Positions 1 through 6,500 of a DNA stretch of 8,851 nucleotides are shown here, piece after piece. How positions within the stretch are numbered: the stretch's first letter is position 1; every line of letters begins with the position of its first letter. The DNA is from an uncultured Bacteroidota bacterium (GTDB taxonomy: Bacteria; Bacteroidota; Bacteroidia; Bacteroidales; SZUA-534), in NCBI GenBank assembly GCA_937899145.1, contig CALBPW010000224.1, forward strand, positions 1-8,851, written 5' to 3'. The position numbers and the translations under genes were made by a program. The notes under the pieces were generated by a model. It was not told the origin of the DNA and did no database searches. It saw only the letters and a list, made by a program, of their open reading frames with translations.

Positions 1-2
1 GC

Positions 3-731
3 AACTGGAAGATGAACAAAAATCTTCAAGAAGGCATCGCTCTTGCAACAGAGCTTAACAATGCGCTTACCGCAAAACCAAACTGCGACGTGGTTATCTG
101 CACACCATTCATCCACCTTGCAAAAGTTTCTGACATTATCAACCACAACATCATCGGACTTGGAGCTGAAAACTGCGCCGATAAAGAAAAAGGCGCTTTC
201 ACCGGTGAAGTATCGGCTGAAATGGTAAAATCGACTGGTGCTGAATATGTTATCCTTGGCCACTCAGAGCGTCGTGAGTACTACAAAGAAACTTACGACA
301 TCTTGAAAGAGAAAGTGAAACTTGCTTTGGCAAATGGATTGAAAGTTATCTTCTGCATTGGCGAGAGCTTGACTGAACGCGAGGCTAACAAACAAAACGA
401 AGTTGTAAAAGCTGAACTTGAAGGCTCAGTCTTCAACCTTTCAGCCGGCGATTTCTCAAAAATCATCATCGCTTACGAGCCAATCTGGGCTATTGGCACT
501 GGCAAAACTGCAACATCTGACCAAGCTGAAGAAATTCACGCTTACATCCGCTCGGTAATTGCTGAAAAATACGGTAAAGAAGTTGCTGAAAACACTTCAA
601 TTCTGTACGGTGGCTCATGCAAAGCCTCAAATGCACCTGAATTGTTTGCAAAACCTGACATTGATGGCGGACTTATTGGCGGGGCATCGCTCAAATGCGA
701 AGATTTCATGGGAATTGTCAAGGCCTTTTAA
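3..731 (+). CDS. tpiA: Triosephosphate isomerase, 5'-truncated by the window edge
   Basis: Cytosolic glycolytic/gluconeogenic enzyme interconverting dihydroxyacetone phosphate and glyceraldehyde-3-phosphate. The reading frame is open to the left edge and gives N-W-K-M-N before the first ATG at 12. This is the N-terminal GNWKMN motif with the substrate-binding Lys, so the true start lies about 8 residues outside the window and the ATG at 12 is internal. Numbering from that Met, catalytic His84 lies in ILGHSERR and catalytic Glu156 in [12 protein letters not shown], which continues into the flexible phosphate-gripping loop. The C-terminal phosphate-binding motifs are YGGSCK (usually YGGSVK) and GLIGGASLK. 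The 242 visible residues match the family length of about 250. A strong terminator follows, so this is the last gene of its transcript and is unrelated to the secreted cluster. The family call is certain. Confidence 0.97.
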   Translation, partial: NWKMNKNLQEGIALATELNNALTAKPNCDVVICTPFIHLAKVSDIINHNIIGLGAENCADKEKGAFTGEVSAEMVKSTGAEYVILGHSERREYYKETYDILKEKVKLALANGLKVIFCIGESLTEREANKQNEVVKAELEGSVFNLSAGDFSKIIIAYEPIWAIGTGKTATSDQAEEIHAYIRSVIAEKYGKEVAENTSILYGGSCKASNAPELFAKPDIDGGLIGGASLKCEDFMGIVKAF

Positions 732-777
732 TCTTGTAAAGCTTCTCAAAAGGGGGATTTAAATGATCCGCATACAT

Positions 778-812
778 AATCCCGGTGTTTCAACGACACC
801 GGGATTTTTTTT
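778..812 (+). terminator. Rho-independent terminator of tpiA
   Basis: A perfect 11-bp stem (AATCCCGGTGT at 778-788 pairing with ACACCGGGATT at 796-806) with a 7-nt loop runs into eight consecutive T (805-812). It lies 47 nt after the tpiA stop. On the minus strand the same hairpin is followed by ATTATG rather than a T-run, so it should act mainly on the plus strand. Confidence 0.93.
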
Positions 813-830
813 CCGCAGGCACACCTGCGG
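813..830. repeat. Small perfect hairpin next to the terminator
   Basis: CCGCAGG (813-819) and CCTGCGG (824-830) form a perfect 7-bp inverted repeat around a CACA loop, starting directly after the terminator T-run. No T-run follows on the plus strand, and the minus-strand transcript from the regulator gene would have an A-run after it, so it is not a classic terminator in either direction. It may stabilise the 3' end of the convergent transcript or be a small dispersed element. Its function is unknown. Confidence 0.5.
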
Positions 831-893
831 TAAGCGAGTATAGGAATCACGCTCAACAGAAAAACAGAAATCACCGATTTTGTTTTTATGCGG

Positions 894-2534
894 CTACGTT
901 TTTTTCCGTTTCAGTTTAGAGCGGCGTGTGCGGACGGTAACGGGTGAAATGGCAAAAATATTTGCAAGTTCTTCATCATTTTTCTTCAGAAAAACATCTG
1001 CAATAATGAAAATCTTATCACTGATTGTCAGCTTGTAATAGTCCTCAAAAATTGAGTCATTCCTATTCAATGCAAAGTAGTAAACACAATTTGCCCATTT
1101 GTCATCATACATTGTGATGGTCTGGTTTTGCTCAATCCGTTGATATATGGTTTTGCCCATTTCAATATACTCGTATTTTTGGATGTTGAGTTCATCAACC
1201 TTGTTTTTCAATGTGGTAATACGAGTTTTGTTGATGGCTATTGTTTGTGACAGATCGTTTTTTTGTGATGAAAGTGCTTGGTTTTCTGCTTCAAGCTCAA
1301 TTATTTGTTTTTTGTAATTTTCTTCATTTGCTGTCATTGTCATTAAATCACTACATAACTGTGCGTTCTGGTTTTCTAATTTGAGGTCGTGCTCGCGGAT
1401 TTTTTGCAACCGTACCTTATGAAATAAAATGATAACGGTTATTAATGCCATCAGCAGACTTATTATTGTGACAAACAGCATTTTTTGTTTATTATATTCT
1501 GCTTGTTGTTTTTCATAATCAAATTTTTTCTGTAGTTCGAGTAATCTTCGGTTTTCTTTTTCCTGAGACAGAAGAACCTGATTTTCAATTATTTTATCTG
1601 TCGCGTTCTTATATTGTTCAATATTATCGTTTTTATAATAGTAATCAGCCAGCAACGCATATGTTTCTTTTTTTGAGAGCAATGTTGGGTTGATTAAAGC
1701 TGAATCGCAATATTTTAGTACTTCTTTGTTTTGGTTTTCTATGGCATATATTCTGGCTAAATTCAGATATACTTCGGTTTGTCGTTTATATTTCAGTGCG
1801 CTTATGAAATATTGTTTTGCGGCAGAAGGATTATTTTGCATTATTGTCTGACCTATATAATTGTATATAAAGTATTTATCTTCACTTTCGGCTTTGCCAG
1901 CAAGGGTTTCGCTTTGCTTAATGTAATAGGCAGTACTATCAATATTGTGCAACAAATAGTGTGTAATTGATAGATTCATTAACGCATACACTTTGCAATA
2001 GTTGTCGTTGAGTTTTTTTGCGTAGTAGTATTCTTTGTGTGCGCATTTAAGTGCCTCATCGGCCTCGGCAAATGTTCCGTTTATAAACGTTAAGCCTGAG
2101 TAAACTCTGTTCAGCAATCGGCAGTCGGTTGTTTTTTGTGCGTGCCGCTCAGCGTTTTTAAAAAGCGGCAACATTTTTACTGACACAGAGTCCTTGTTAA
2201 CATAAATTGTTGATTTATAATAGTATGCGTATGCCAATTTCCGTGCATCATAATTGTCTGTATAGTATTTAATGCTGGCGTTTATTCCGTCGAAACTTTT
2301 AATAGAGTTTTCATTTCTATAACTGGCCGCAACTTTCAAAATATTGTAGTATGATGTTTCTTCCTCGCTTTCGGGCTCAATATTTTCTAACATTCTGATA
2401 GCAGAATCAACATTATTATGCCCTAAAAGCAGCGAGTCAACTGCTACAAGTTTATTATATGTAATAGATTTTGGCGTGCAGGCAAAAATCAAAAAAATAA
2501 CAATTGGAGCGAGTGCGATATTTACGTATCTCAT
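894..2534 (-). CDS. Transmembrane TPR/coiled-coil/HTH transcriptional regulator
   Basis: Probable one-component regulator that senses outside the cytoplasm and binds DNA inside; 546 aa. Residues 1-19 are a hydrophobic export signal ending L-I-F-A-C, a possible lipobox (Cys19) or an N-terminal membrane anchor. Residues 25-320 are rich in Tyr/Ala/Leu helical pairs resembling degenerate tetratricopeptide (TPR) repeats. A Lys/Glu/Gln-rich linker precedes one clear membrane span at 352-371, followed by basic residues (cytoplasm-facing). Residues 376-455 look like a coiled coil. The C-terminus (about 500-546) ends in a helix-turn-helix of LuxR/sigma-4 appearance: DEELANIFAISPVTVRTRRS, then KLKRKK. 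This architecture is widespread in Bacteroidetes. It is convergent with tpiA and divergent from the exported-protein cluster, which it plausibly controls (inference from position only). The ligand is unknown. The start is chosen because it alone gives the export signal. Confidence 0.85.
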   Translation of the reverse strand: MRYVNIALAPIVIFLIFACTPKSITYNKLVAVDSLLLGHNNVDSAIRMLENIEPESEEETSYYNILKVAASYRNENSIKSFDGINASIKYYTDNYDARKLAYAYYYKSTIYVNKDSVSVKMLPLFKNAERHAQKTTDCRLLNRVYSGLTFINGTFAEADEALKCAHKEYYYAKKLNDNYCKVYALMNLSITHYLLHNIDSTAYYIKQSETLAGKAESEDKYFIYNYIGQTIMQNNPSAAKQYFISALKYKRQTEVYLNLARIYAIENQNKEVLKYCDSALINPTLLSKKETYALLADYYYKNDNIEQYKNATDKIIENQVLLSQEKENRRLLELQKKFDYEKQQAEYNKQKMLFVTIISLLMALITVIILFHKVRLQKIREHDLKLENQNAQLCSDLMTMTANEENYKKQIIELEAENQALSSQKNDLSQTIAINKTRITTLKNKVDELNIQKYEYIEMGKTIYQRIEQNQTITMYDDKWANCVYYFALNRNDSIFEDYYKLTISDKIFIIADVFLKKNDEELANIFAISPVTVRTRRSKLKRKKT

Positions 2535-2858
2535 GCTTATATCAGTAAGTTAGCTTGCAAATATACTTGTTTAAATCTGTTAAAGATAACGTTTTTTCTA
2601 CCAAAAAAAGAGTGTTCCCCTGCGAAACAATAGAAAAACGATATATAATGCTAATTAACAAGCATTTAATTGGTCTTTATGCCTGTTTCAATATCGGAAA
2701 AAATGTTCCCATTTTACCCTTGCCGGTAACGCAAAAACCACGCAACACACTAATAACAAATGCTTTATGCAAAAATTGGCAGGAACAAATTTCAAACCAC
2801 ATTAGCAACCCTATGTTTTCTAATTATAGATTTACAACAACAAATTTTCAAAAAACTA
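2535..2858. other. Divergent intergenic region between regulator and exported-protein cluster
   Basis: 324 bp of AT-rich DNA with no convincing gene. An open frame at 2555-2872 (105 codons) has no signal peptide, no recognisable domain and covers the regulator promoter, so it is not called. On the plus strand two near-matches to the Bacteroidetes -7 box, TATGTTTT (2812-2819) and TAGATTTA (2826-2833), lie 26-40 nt before the start of the next gene, but neither has a good -33 TTTG. An imperfect operator-like inverted repeat, AATGCT (2647-2652) with AGCATT (2661-2666) and an 8-nt spacer, lies mid-region. These sites are weak. Confidence 0.5.
2558..2565 (-). promoter_or_regulatory. Candidate Bacteroidetes -7 promoter box for the regulator gene
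   Basis: Read on the minus strand the sequence is TATATTTG, an exact match to the Bacteroidetes consensus TAnnTTTG, 23 nt upstream of the regulator's ATG. This would give a short leader of roughly 15-20 nt. No clean TTTG is present at the expected -33 spacing, so the call rests on the -7 box and its position. Confidence 0.5.
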
Positions 2859-3233
2859 ATGATAATGATTAAGGCTTTTAAATTTTTAATGTTTGCAAGC
2901 ATTTTGCTGATTGGTGATAGTGTTAAGGCAAAGAACACTATAGATGACCCACCGCAAAATATTACTTATCCGATTATGCACAGAAGTCCCAAACGTATCA
3001 TTCCCGCTTCAGTTGCTTACAACGCCACTTCCACCACCCTTTCCGTGTGCTTCCCCACAGCAAGCGGTGGACGTGTTGAAATATACCGCAATAGCACACT
3101 TGTAGTGAGCGAAAACACTGCCTCCGGCACAGCATTCTGCTACATGCTAAACCAATACGGTACGGGCTTTTACTCGGTTGTTGTAAGAGTTGATGACACT
3201 ATAGTTTACATCGAAACATTTGAAGTGGAATAA
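2859..3233 (+). CDS. Small exported Ig-like protein, DUF3244-like
   Basis: About 124 aa. An open frame reaches back to 2760, but the upstream part is not signal-peptide-like. Starting at ATG 2859 (or ATG 2865, two codons later) gives a basic n-region and hydrophobic core (KAFKFLMFASILLIG) with cleavage near residue 24, so this start is preferred; there is no Shine-Dalgarno. The mature part has alternating beta strands: a Pro/Arg-rich lead (HRSPKRIIPASVAYN), then TTLSVCFP, GRVEIYRNSTLVVSE and GFYSVVVRVDDTIVYIETFEV. This is the pattern of the short Bacteroidetes DUF3244/Ig-like proteins, which carry a signal peptide and a single beta-sandwich. Cys64 and Cys94 could form a disulfide. It is the first gene of the plus-strand cluster, 33 nt before the S74 gene. 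The fold assignment is by pattern; the function is unknown, and an inhibitor, chaperone or surface accessory role is possible. Confidence 0.7.
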   Translation: MIMIKAFKFLMFASILLIGDSVKAKNTIDDPPQNITYPIMHRSPKRIIPASVAYNATSTTLSVCFPTASGGRVEIYRNSTLVVSENTASGTAFCYMLNQYGTGFYSVVVRVDDTIVYIETFEVE

Positions 3234-3266
3234 ATTACAAACATCTAATCATTAAATATTTTAAAA

Positions 3267-4514
3267 ATGAAAAAACAATTTTTTTTAGCAGTAATGCTTT
3301 GCTGCACAATGGGTGTAAACGCCCAAATCAAAGTTAACAACAACGGAAAGGTAATTATTGGAGTTGACCGTACTGATGACGATTTAAACAATGCCCTTTC
3401 GGTATCGGTTTTTGGAAAAGATGCGGGAACGATGCGCGCAGGAGCAAAATTAGCCTTTGGCGATTTTGGCAGACACCCCAACTACGGTTGGAATGTATTT
3501 ATCGGAGAATTTGGCAATACCGATACCGACAAATTATGGCTACACGGAAAAAATGGTTTTTTTCTGACTTGCACAGGGCAACCTGAATACCGAACCACGT
3601 CTGTCAATAATTCAGGAAGTTATGTGGTTGCGTATTTTAACACAAGCGATAACGCATTTAGGTTTAACGTTCCTGTTTACACTAACAAAGGCTCACTTGT
3701 GGCATCTGACAAGCGATTTAAGAAAAACATTAAAGAGATTGGAAATGCAATGTCATCGCTAAAGAAACTGAACGGTGTAAGTTTCGATTATTTATCTGAC
3801 GACAATGGCAAAACCGATAGCAAACCGGCACAATTAAATAGCAAACGCTCTGCCGCATTGCCCACTAAATCAGAAAATGCCGATGTATCAAATATCGCAT
3901 CATCAGACAAAGAGCAACGCGATGCCGAACTTATGGAACAATACGAGAAACTCCGTGCCGAAGCCGACCAAAACCATCTTGGGCTGATTGCGCAAGAGGT
4001 GCAATCGGTTTTTCCAAATTTGGTGAAAGAGGATTCAGCAGGCTATTTGTATGTTGACTACATTGGTTTGATACCGGTAATTATTGAAGCACTGAAAGAA
4101 CAACAGTTGACAATAGATGCTCAGAGCAAGAAAATCAAAGAGTTGGAAAACAAAAAATATTTTACCGACCCGCGAGGCAATCAAAAGAAAGCATTTTCGC
4201 CAAATTCAGATGACGAAACAGAGAATTTGATTGAAGAAGACATTACCACCAACGCCTTCCTCTACCAAAACACCCCCAACCCGTTCAGCAGCGAAACCGA
4301 GATTAGATATTTCCTGCCCGAAAATGCCGGAAACGCCGTTTTATATGTATTTTCGCTCAACGGAAATCTTATGTTTACAAAGCCTCTGACCCAAACAGGC
4401 AACGGCGGCATAACAATCAGTAACAGCGAATTGGAAGCCGGAATGTACGTTTACACATTGGCAATTGACGGAGTCGAGGTGGATTCAAAACGAATGATAT
4501 TAACTGAAAAATAG
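3267..4514 (+). CDS. Secreted peptidase S74 (intramolecular chaperone) protein with T9SS type A sorting domain
   Basis: 415 aa. The signal peptide spans residues 1-19 (cleavage VNA|Q). Residues 20-140 are a beta-rich, Gly/Asn-rich segment resembling the passenger of tail-fibre-like proteins. Residues 147-290 form a peptidase S74 domain: SDKRFKKNIKEI with the family's Ser-Lys pair (Ser147, Lys152), GVSFDY, then NHLGLIAQEVQSVFPNLV and YVDYIGLIPVIIEALKEQ, ending in a coiled coil. S74 domains help a fibrous protein trimerise and then cut themselves off in front of that Ser. Here about 60 polar, low-complexity residues (about 177-236) are inserted in the domain. Residues 330-415 are a T9SS type A sorting domain: YQNTPNPFSSETEIRYFLP, a central VLYVFSLNGNLMF and a terminal AGMYVYTLAIDG. 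T9SS export followed by surface anchoring or release is expected. The last 35 codons recur at 6371-6475. Confidence 0.9.
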   Translation: MKKQFFLAVMLCCTMGVNAQIKVNNNGKVIIGVDRTDDDLNNALSVSVFGKDAGTMRAGAKLAFGDFGRHPNYGWNVFIGEFGNTDTDKLWLHGKNGFFLTCTGQPEYRTTSVNNSGSYVVAYFNTSDNAFRFNVPVYTNKGSLVASDKRFKKNIKEIGNAMSSLKKLNGVSFDYLSDDNGKTDSKPAQLNSKRSAALPTKSENADVSNIASSDKEQRDAELMEQYEKLRAEADQNHLGLIAQEVQSVFPNLVKEDSAGYLYVDYIGLIPVIIEALKEQQLTIDAQSKKIKELENKKYFTDPRGNQKKAFSPNSDDETENLIEEDITTNAFLYQNTPNPFSSETEIRYFLPENAGNAVLYVFSLNGNLMFTKPLTQTGNGGITISNSELEAGMYVYTLAIDGVEVDSKRMILTEK

Positions 4515-4540
4515 GAAAGGTTATGAAAAAATATGCGTTA
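4410..4540 (+). repeat. Direct repeat copy 1: T9SS sorting-domain end plus next gene start
   Basis: Positions 4410-4514 (last 34 codons and stop of the S74 gene) align without gaps to 6371-6475, with 93 of 105 bases identical by hand count. An 8-nt spacer follows, then 18 identical bases, ATGAAAAAATATGCGTTA, the start of the lipoprotein gene here (4523-4540) and of the T9SS-sorted gene at the other copy. Identity stops inside the signal peptide coding region. Confidence 0.92.
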
Positions 4541-4957
4541 TTCCTTTTTGCTGTATTGTTATCCTTTTTAGCTTGCAAGAAAGACAACAATAGCAACGAC
4601 TCGCCAACTTTTCCTCCGATTGTGGTAGATGACTCTACGGCGGAGTTCAACGTTCTATTTTATGGCAATTTCTGTGTTGATTGCCCAAATGCCCATTACA
4701 AGTTATATGTAGATAGTATTTATATGGGGAAATTATATGGTTGCTATACCGAAGGTGATTGCAAATGTGATAGCAATTCCATTGAAGGGTTGCGTGTATT
4801 AGTTTCCCCAGGCACACACTCATATAAAGCAGTACCATATTGTGGCAATTGGCTTGAGAATGGCGAGGAAATAGAAGAATATGCCGGCGGAAATATTGAA
4901 AAAAATATTAAGGTTCCTGCCGACAATTGTATTTCTGTGTATGTTTCAAATTATTAA
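4523..4957 (+). CDS. Cys-rich exported lipoprotein of unknown function
   Basis: 144 aa, not recognised as a named family. Residues 1-18 are a lipoprotein signal peptide ending L-S-F-L-A-C (lipid-bearing Cys18). It is followed by KKDNNSNDS, a charged start like that of Bacteroidetes outer-membrane or surface-exposed lipoproteins. The mature part is beta-rich and holds seven further Cys (51, 54, 74, 80, 82, 107, 136), including F-C-V-D-C and D-C-K-C-D; disulfides fit an extracytoplasmic protein. The gene starts 8 nt after the S74 stop and its stop is only 4 nt before the C13 peptidase ATG, so it is almost certainly co-transcribed and probably translationally coupled to the peptidase. The Cys-rich small partner could be an inhibitor, an anchor or a substrate-binding component (inference only). 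Its first six codons are identical to those of the gene at 6483. Confidence 0.82.
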   Translation: MKKYALFLFAVLLSFLACKKDNNSNDSPTFPPIVVDDSTAEFNVLFYGNFCVDCPNAHYKLYVDSIYMGKLYGCYTEGDCKCDSNSIEGLRVLVSPGTHSYKAVPYCGNWLENGEEIEEYAGGNIEKNIKVPADNCISVYVSNY

Positions 4958-4961
4958 AGAT

Positions 4962-6374
4962 ATGAAAAAGATATTTTTAGCATTCTTGATATGCTTCATA
5001 AATATTTGTTCTTATGCACAAATAACTATTTCAAAAGCAGATGCACTAATAAAGTCTTACGTATTGTCAAAATCAGATTATGCTGATTGTTGGATTTTCA
5101 GATATAACTCCTCTGCTAATATCAAGCTGTTGTATAACGAATCAATTGTGATTCCGAATAACACTTTTGTTTATGTTGTAACTCGCAATCCAGAGCAATC
5201 GTGGATAGATGGATATGAATATTATTTTGTAAATAAAAGCAATGGTTCAATATCAAAACAAAAGGTCACAAATAGTCCACAAACATTTGAAAATTGGATG
5301 AGAATTTATGGCAATGATTTCACAATAGATAATAAAACTTTCAATTTTGAAAGTAATAAAGCCAGAACAAGGCAAAAATTAATGAAAGCAAATATTGGCA
5401 ATCAATCGCATAATTATGCGGTTATTATTAGCGGTGGAGCAAATAAACTATATAATCACTTAAGATATTGGAATAATTGTTCAGCTATTTATAAAATTTT
5501 GAAGAAGTACTATGGTTATAAGGATTCTGATATATATGTATTAATGTCAGATGGGAAGTCTAATTCTGAAGATAGAAATATTACAAGTAGCGTAAAAAAT
5601 CCGAAATACGACTCTTCACCATTGGATTTAGACGGAGACGGCATTTGTGATGTAGATTATGCAGCAACAAAATCAAATATAACAGATGTATTTAACCAAC
5701 TTGCTGTAAAGTTAACCTCTAATGATAATCTTTTCATATTTACCACAGATCATGGAAATAAAGGTCCGAATTTATGTTTATGGGATGGCGAACTAATGAA
5801 TGACATAGAATTTGCAAAAGAAGTTGACAAAGTGAATGCTGGTTATATGTCCATTTTGATGATTCAATGTTATAGTGGAGGGTTTATAGATAAATTGGCA
5901 AAAAAGAACAGAGTTATAATGACTGCAGCATCTGGAGATGAAACAGCATGGAGCAATACTTATTATAATCATGGTTACTTTCTTATGCCATGGATTGCCG
6001 CCTTAACCGGAATGGATATAAATGGTAAAGAAGTAAATGCAGATGCAAATAATGATGGTAAAATCTCAATGTGCGAAGCGTTCATATATGCCAAAGAACA
6101 TGATGAATATGCCATCAATGGGAAAGAACACCCTCAATATAAATCCATTTCACTATCATTAGGAGAGCACCTTACCTTAAATGGTTGCGATTGTAAACCA
6201 AAATACATAGAAAACAGAACAATATCCACAAACACAACAATAACAGGGTGTGATATTGAACTATCAAATGTTACAATAAAAAACAATTCTTCGGTAACAA
6301 TTGATGCTGAAGAAACAACCGTGATAAACGGCCCATTTGAAGTGGAATTAGGAGCTACATTTGAAATAAAATAA
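4962..6374 (+). CDS. Secreted C13-family (legumain-like) cysteine peptidase
   Basis: 470 aa from ATG 4962. An upstream in-frame ATG at 4881 is rejected because 4962 gives a clean signal peptide (MKKIFLAFLICFINICSYAQ) and avoids overlap with the lipoprotein gene. Residues 21-145 resemble a propeptide. The catalytic domain spans about 150-400: NYAVIISGG begins the caspase-like fold, His264 sits in FTTDHGN and the Cys303 nucleophile in IQCYSGGF, the His/Cys dyad of clan CD family C13. Two calcium-loop patterns are present: DLDGDGICD (222-230), an insert before the catalytic His, and DANNDGKISMCE (361-372). The C-terminus (about 418-470) is a repetitive Thr/Asn/Val beta-stalk ending GPFEVELGATFEIK, a typical Bacteroidetes protein end. 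Predicted periplasmic or surface proteolysis, Asn/Asp or other specificity unknown. The gene is noticeably more AT-rich than the S74 gene. It lacks a T9SS domain in frame, but a remnant follows in another frame. Confidence 0.88.
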   Translation: MKKIFLAFLICFINICSYAQITISKADALIKSYVLSKSDYADCWIFRYNSSANIKLLYNESIVIPNNTFVYVVTRNPEQSWIDGYEYYFVNKSNGSISKQKVTNSPQTFENWMRIYGNDFTIDNKTFNFESNKARTRQKLMKANIGNQSHNYAVIISGGANKLYNHLRYWNNCSAIYKILKKYYGYKDSDIYVLMSDGKSNSEDRNITSSVKNPKYDSSPLDLDGDGICDVDYAATKSNITDVFNQLAVKLTSNDNLFIFTTDHGNKGPNLCLWDGELMNDIEFAKEVDKVNAGYMSILMIQCYSGGFIDKLAKKNRVIMTAASGDETAWSNTYYNHGYFLMPWIAALTGMDINGKEVNADANNDGKISMCEAFIYAKEHDEYAINGKEHPQYKSISLSLGEHLTLNGCDCKPKYIENRTISTNTTITGCDIELSNVTIKNNSSVTIDAEETTVINGPFEVELGATFEIK

Positions 6375-6475
6375 CCATCAACAACAGCGAGTTGCAAGCC
6401 GGAATGTACGTTTACACATTGGCAATTGACGGAGTTGAGGCGGATAGTAAGAGAATGATATTAACTGAAAAATAG
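6371..6475 (+). pseudogene. Orphan C-terminal fragment of a T9SS sorting domain
   Basis: Frame 6371-6475 encodes ITINNSELQAGMYVYTLAID and onward to ...MILTEK and a TAG stop, the same end as the S74 protein with 3 of 34 residues changed. It has no start codon of its own at the proper place (one internal Met only). Its 5' edge coincides with the stop codon of the C13 gene, one frame off. Of 12 base differences from the other copy about 9 are synonymous, including TCA versus AGT for Ser, so it diverged while still under protein-level selection. It is read as the tail of a lost paralogue of the S74/T9SS gene. Confidence 0.85.
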
Positions 6476-6500
6476 AATAGTTATGAAAAAATATGCGTTA
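6371..6500 (+). repeat. Direct repeat copy 2: T9SS remnant plus next gene start
   Basis: The second copy of the repeat seen at 4410-4540: 105 nt of sorting-domain end, a 7-nt spacer (8 nt in copy 1), then the 18-base start ATGAAAAAATATGCGTTA at 6483-6500. Homology ends abruptly on both sides, at the C13 stop codon on the left and inside a signal peptide on the right. The 108-bp gap between the C13 and downstream genes is almost wholly this repeat. Confidence 0.92.

Noticed and set aside
12..14. ATG 12 as the start of tpiA
   Set aside because: The frame is open upstream and the N-W-K before it belongs to the conserved GNWKMN motif, so this Met is internal.
2760..2858. Longer N-terminus for the Ig-like protein (start at ATG 2760)
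   Set aside because: The first 33 residues are not signal-like and would bury the clear signal peptide that starts at 2859/2865.
2555..2872. Plus-strand open frame of 105 codons in the divergent intergenic region
   Set aside because: It has no signal peptide, domain or ribosome site, composition like random AT-rich DNA, and it covers the regulator promoter and the start of the next gene.
4881..4961. Upstream start (ATG 4881) for the C13 peptidase
   Set aside because: It overlaps the lipoprotein gene by 77 nt and places 27 extra residues before a complete MKK-type signal peptide.
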